Origin: UBA2137 sp037968575
GTDB taxonomy: Bacteria; Pseudomonadota; Alphaproteobacteria; Micavibrionales; Micavibrionaceae
NCBI GenBank assembly: GCA_037968575.1
Contig: JBBKVR010000146.1
Coordinates: 1-5,072 of the forward strand
Direction: 5' to 3'
Length of the DNA: 5,072 nucleotides
The first letter of the stretch is position 1. Each line of letters begins with the position of its first letter. The notes beneath the pieces were generated by a model that searched no databases, was not told the origin of the DNA, and saw only the letters and a list, made by a program, of their open reading frames with translations. Both the position numbers and the translations under genes were made by a program. Below, piece by piece: positions 4,627 to 5,072 of the stretch.

Positions 4627-5072
4627 ATGGCACGCACTGGTCAGGATACTCTCAAAACACGCTCACAGCTTGAGGTAGATGGAAAAACCTATGATTATTT
4701 CTCATTGAAAAAAGCCGAAGAGCAGTTAGGCGATATCTCAAAACTTCCCAAGACATTGAAAGTGTTACTTGAAAACCTTTTACGTTTTGAAGATGGGAAC
4801 AGTGTTAAAACAGATGATATTAAGGAATTGGTTGCATGGCTTAGACACAAAAAATCAGATACAGAGATTGCTTATCGTCCTGCACGTGTTTTGTTACAGG
4901 ACTTCACTGGTGTTCCTGCTGTCGTTGATTTAGCTGCGATGCGCGAAGCCATAAAATCTTTGGGTGGTGATCCACAAAAAATTAACCCACTTACAGCTGT
5001 TGATTTGGTAATTGATCACTCGGTAATGGTTGATGAGTTTGGTAGTTCTCACGCTTTTGCAGACAATGTAGA
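4627..5072 (+). CDS. acnA: Aconitate hydratase AcnA, N-terminal part (3' truncated by window)
   Basis: The first 148 codons of an aconitase are present, and the frame is open to the window end (the last two bases are an incomplete codon). The enzyme isomerises citrate to isocitrate through cis-aconitate in the cytosolic TCA cycle, one step before the icd product. The N terminus reads MARTGQDTLKTRSQLEVDGK, then YDYFSLKKAE, LPKTLKVLLENLLRFEDG (40-57), EIAYRPARVLLQDFTGVPAV (80-99), DLAAMREA and KINPL-VDLVIDHSVMVDEFG (118-139). These match the AcnA/IRP1 type rather than AcnB. By alignment from memory, Gln91 and the Asp130-His131 pair correspond to active-site Gln72 and Asp100-His101 of mitochondrial aconitase. 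The three iron-sulfur cysteines lie beyond the window. Full-length relatives are about 890 residues. Confidence 0.96.
   Translation, partial: MARTGQDTLKTRSQLEVDGKTYDYFSLKKAEEQLGDISKLPKTLKVLLENLLRFEDGNSVKTDDIKELVAWLRHKKSDTEIAYRPARVLLQDFTGVPAVVDLAAMREAIKSLGGDPQKINPLTAVDLVIDHSVMVDEFGSSHAFADNV

Overview
The window looks like ordinary chromosomal housekeeping sequence from a low-GC alphaproteobacterium. I infer this from three things. The isocitrate dehydrogenase tail is of the long Rickettsia/Thermus type and ends in AQGE. A yggT gene is coupled to folD. The aconitase is AcnA-type, and there is a secreted DUF922 protein. Species cannot be fixed from the sequence alone. Base use is AT-leaning throughout and I see no abrupt compositional break, insertion sequence, tRNA, rRNA, CRISPR array or phage gene.

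Layout, left to right. The 3' end of icd (1-492, +) is followed by a 66-base gap holding a perfect TTGACA box. Next come a divergent NAD-synthetase-like ATP-pyrophosphatase gene (559-1383, +) and a MOSC-domain molybdenum-cofactor oxidoreductase of the mARC/YcbX type (1474-2379, +). The MOSC gene runs tail to tail into folD, and the two stop codons overlap by four bases. folD (2376-3227, -) is the second gene of a minus-strand pair; its start overlaps the stop of yggT (3224-3502, -) as ATGA. A compact divergent spacer (3503-3575) separates yggT from a secreted DUF922 putative zinc protease gene (3576-4331, +). A hairpin with a T-run follows that gene. A roughly 230-base AT-rich leader then precedes acnA (4627 onward, +), which runs off the window end after 148 codons.

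Functionally, icd and acnA encode consecutive steps of the TCA cycle and lie about 4.1 kb apart, separated by genes for NAD or related nucleotide chemistry, one-carbon (folate) metabolism, molybdenum-dependent reduction, a small membrane protein and an exported protein. There is no sign of one dedicated system. The most unusual item is the NAD-synthetase-like protein. Its phosphate-binding loop reads SGTDS rather than SGGxDS, and its C-terminal region carries a Cys-x-Cys where normal NadE has a conserved acidic motif.
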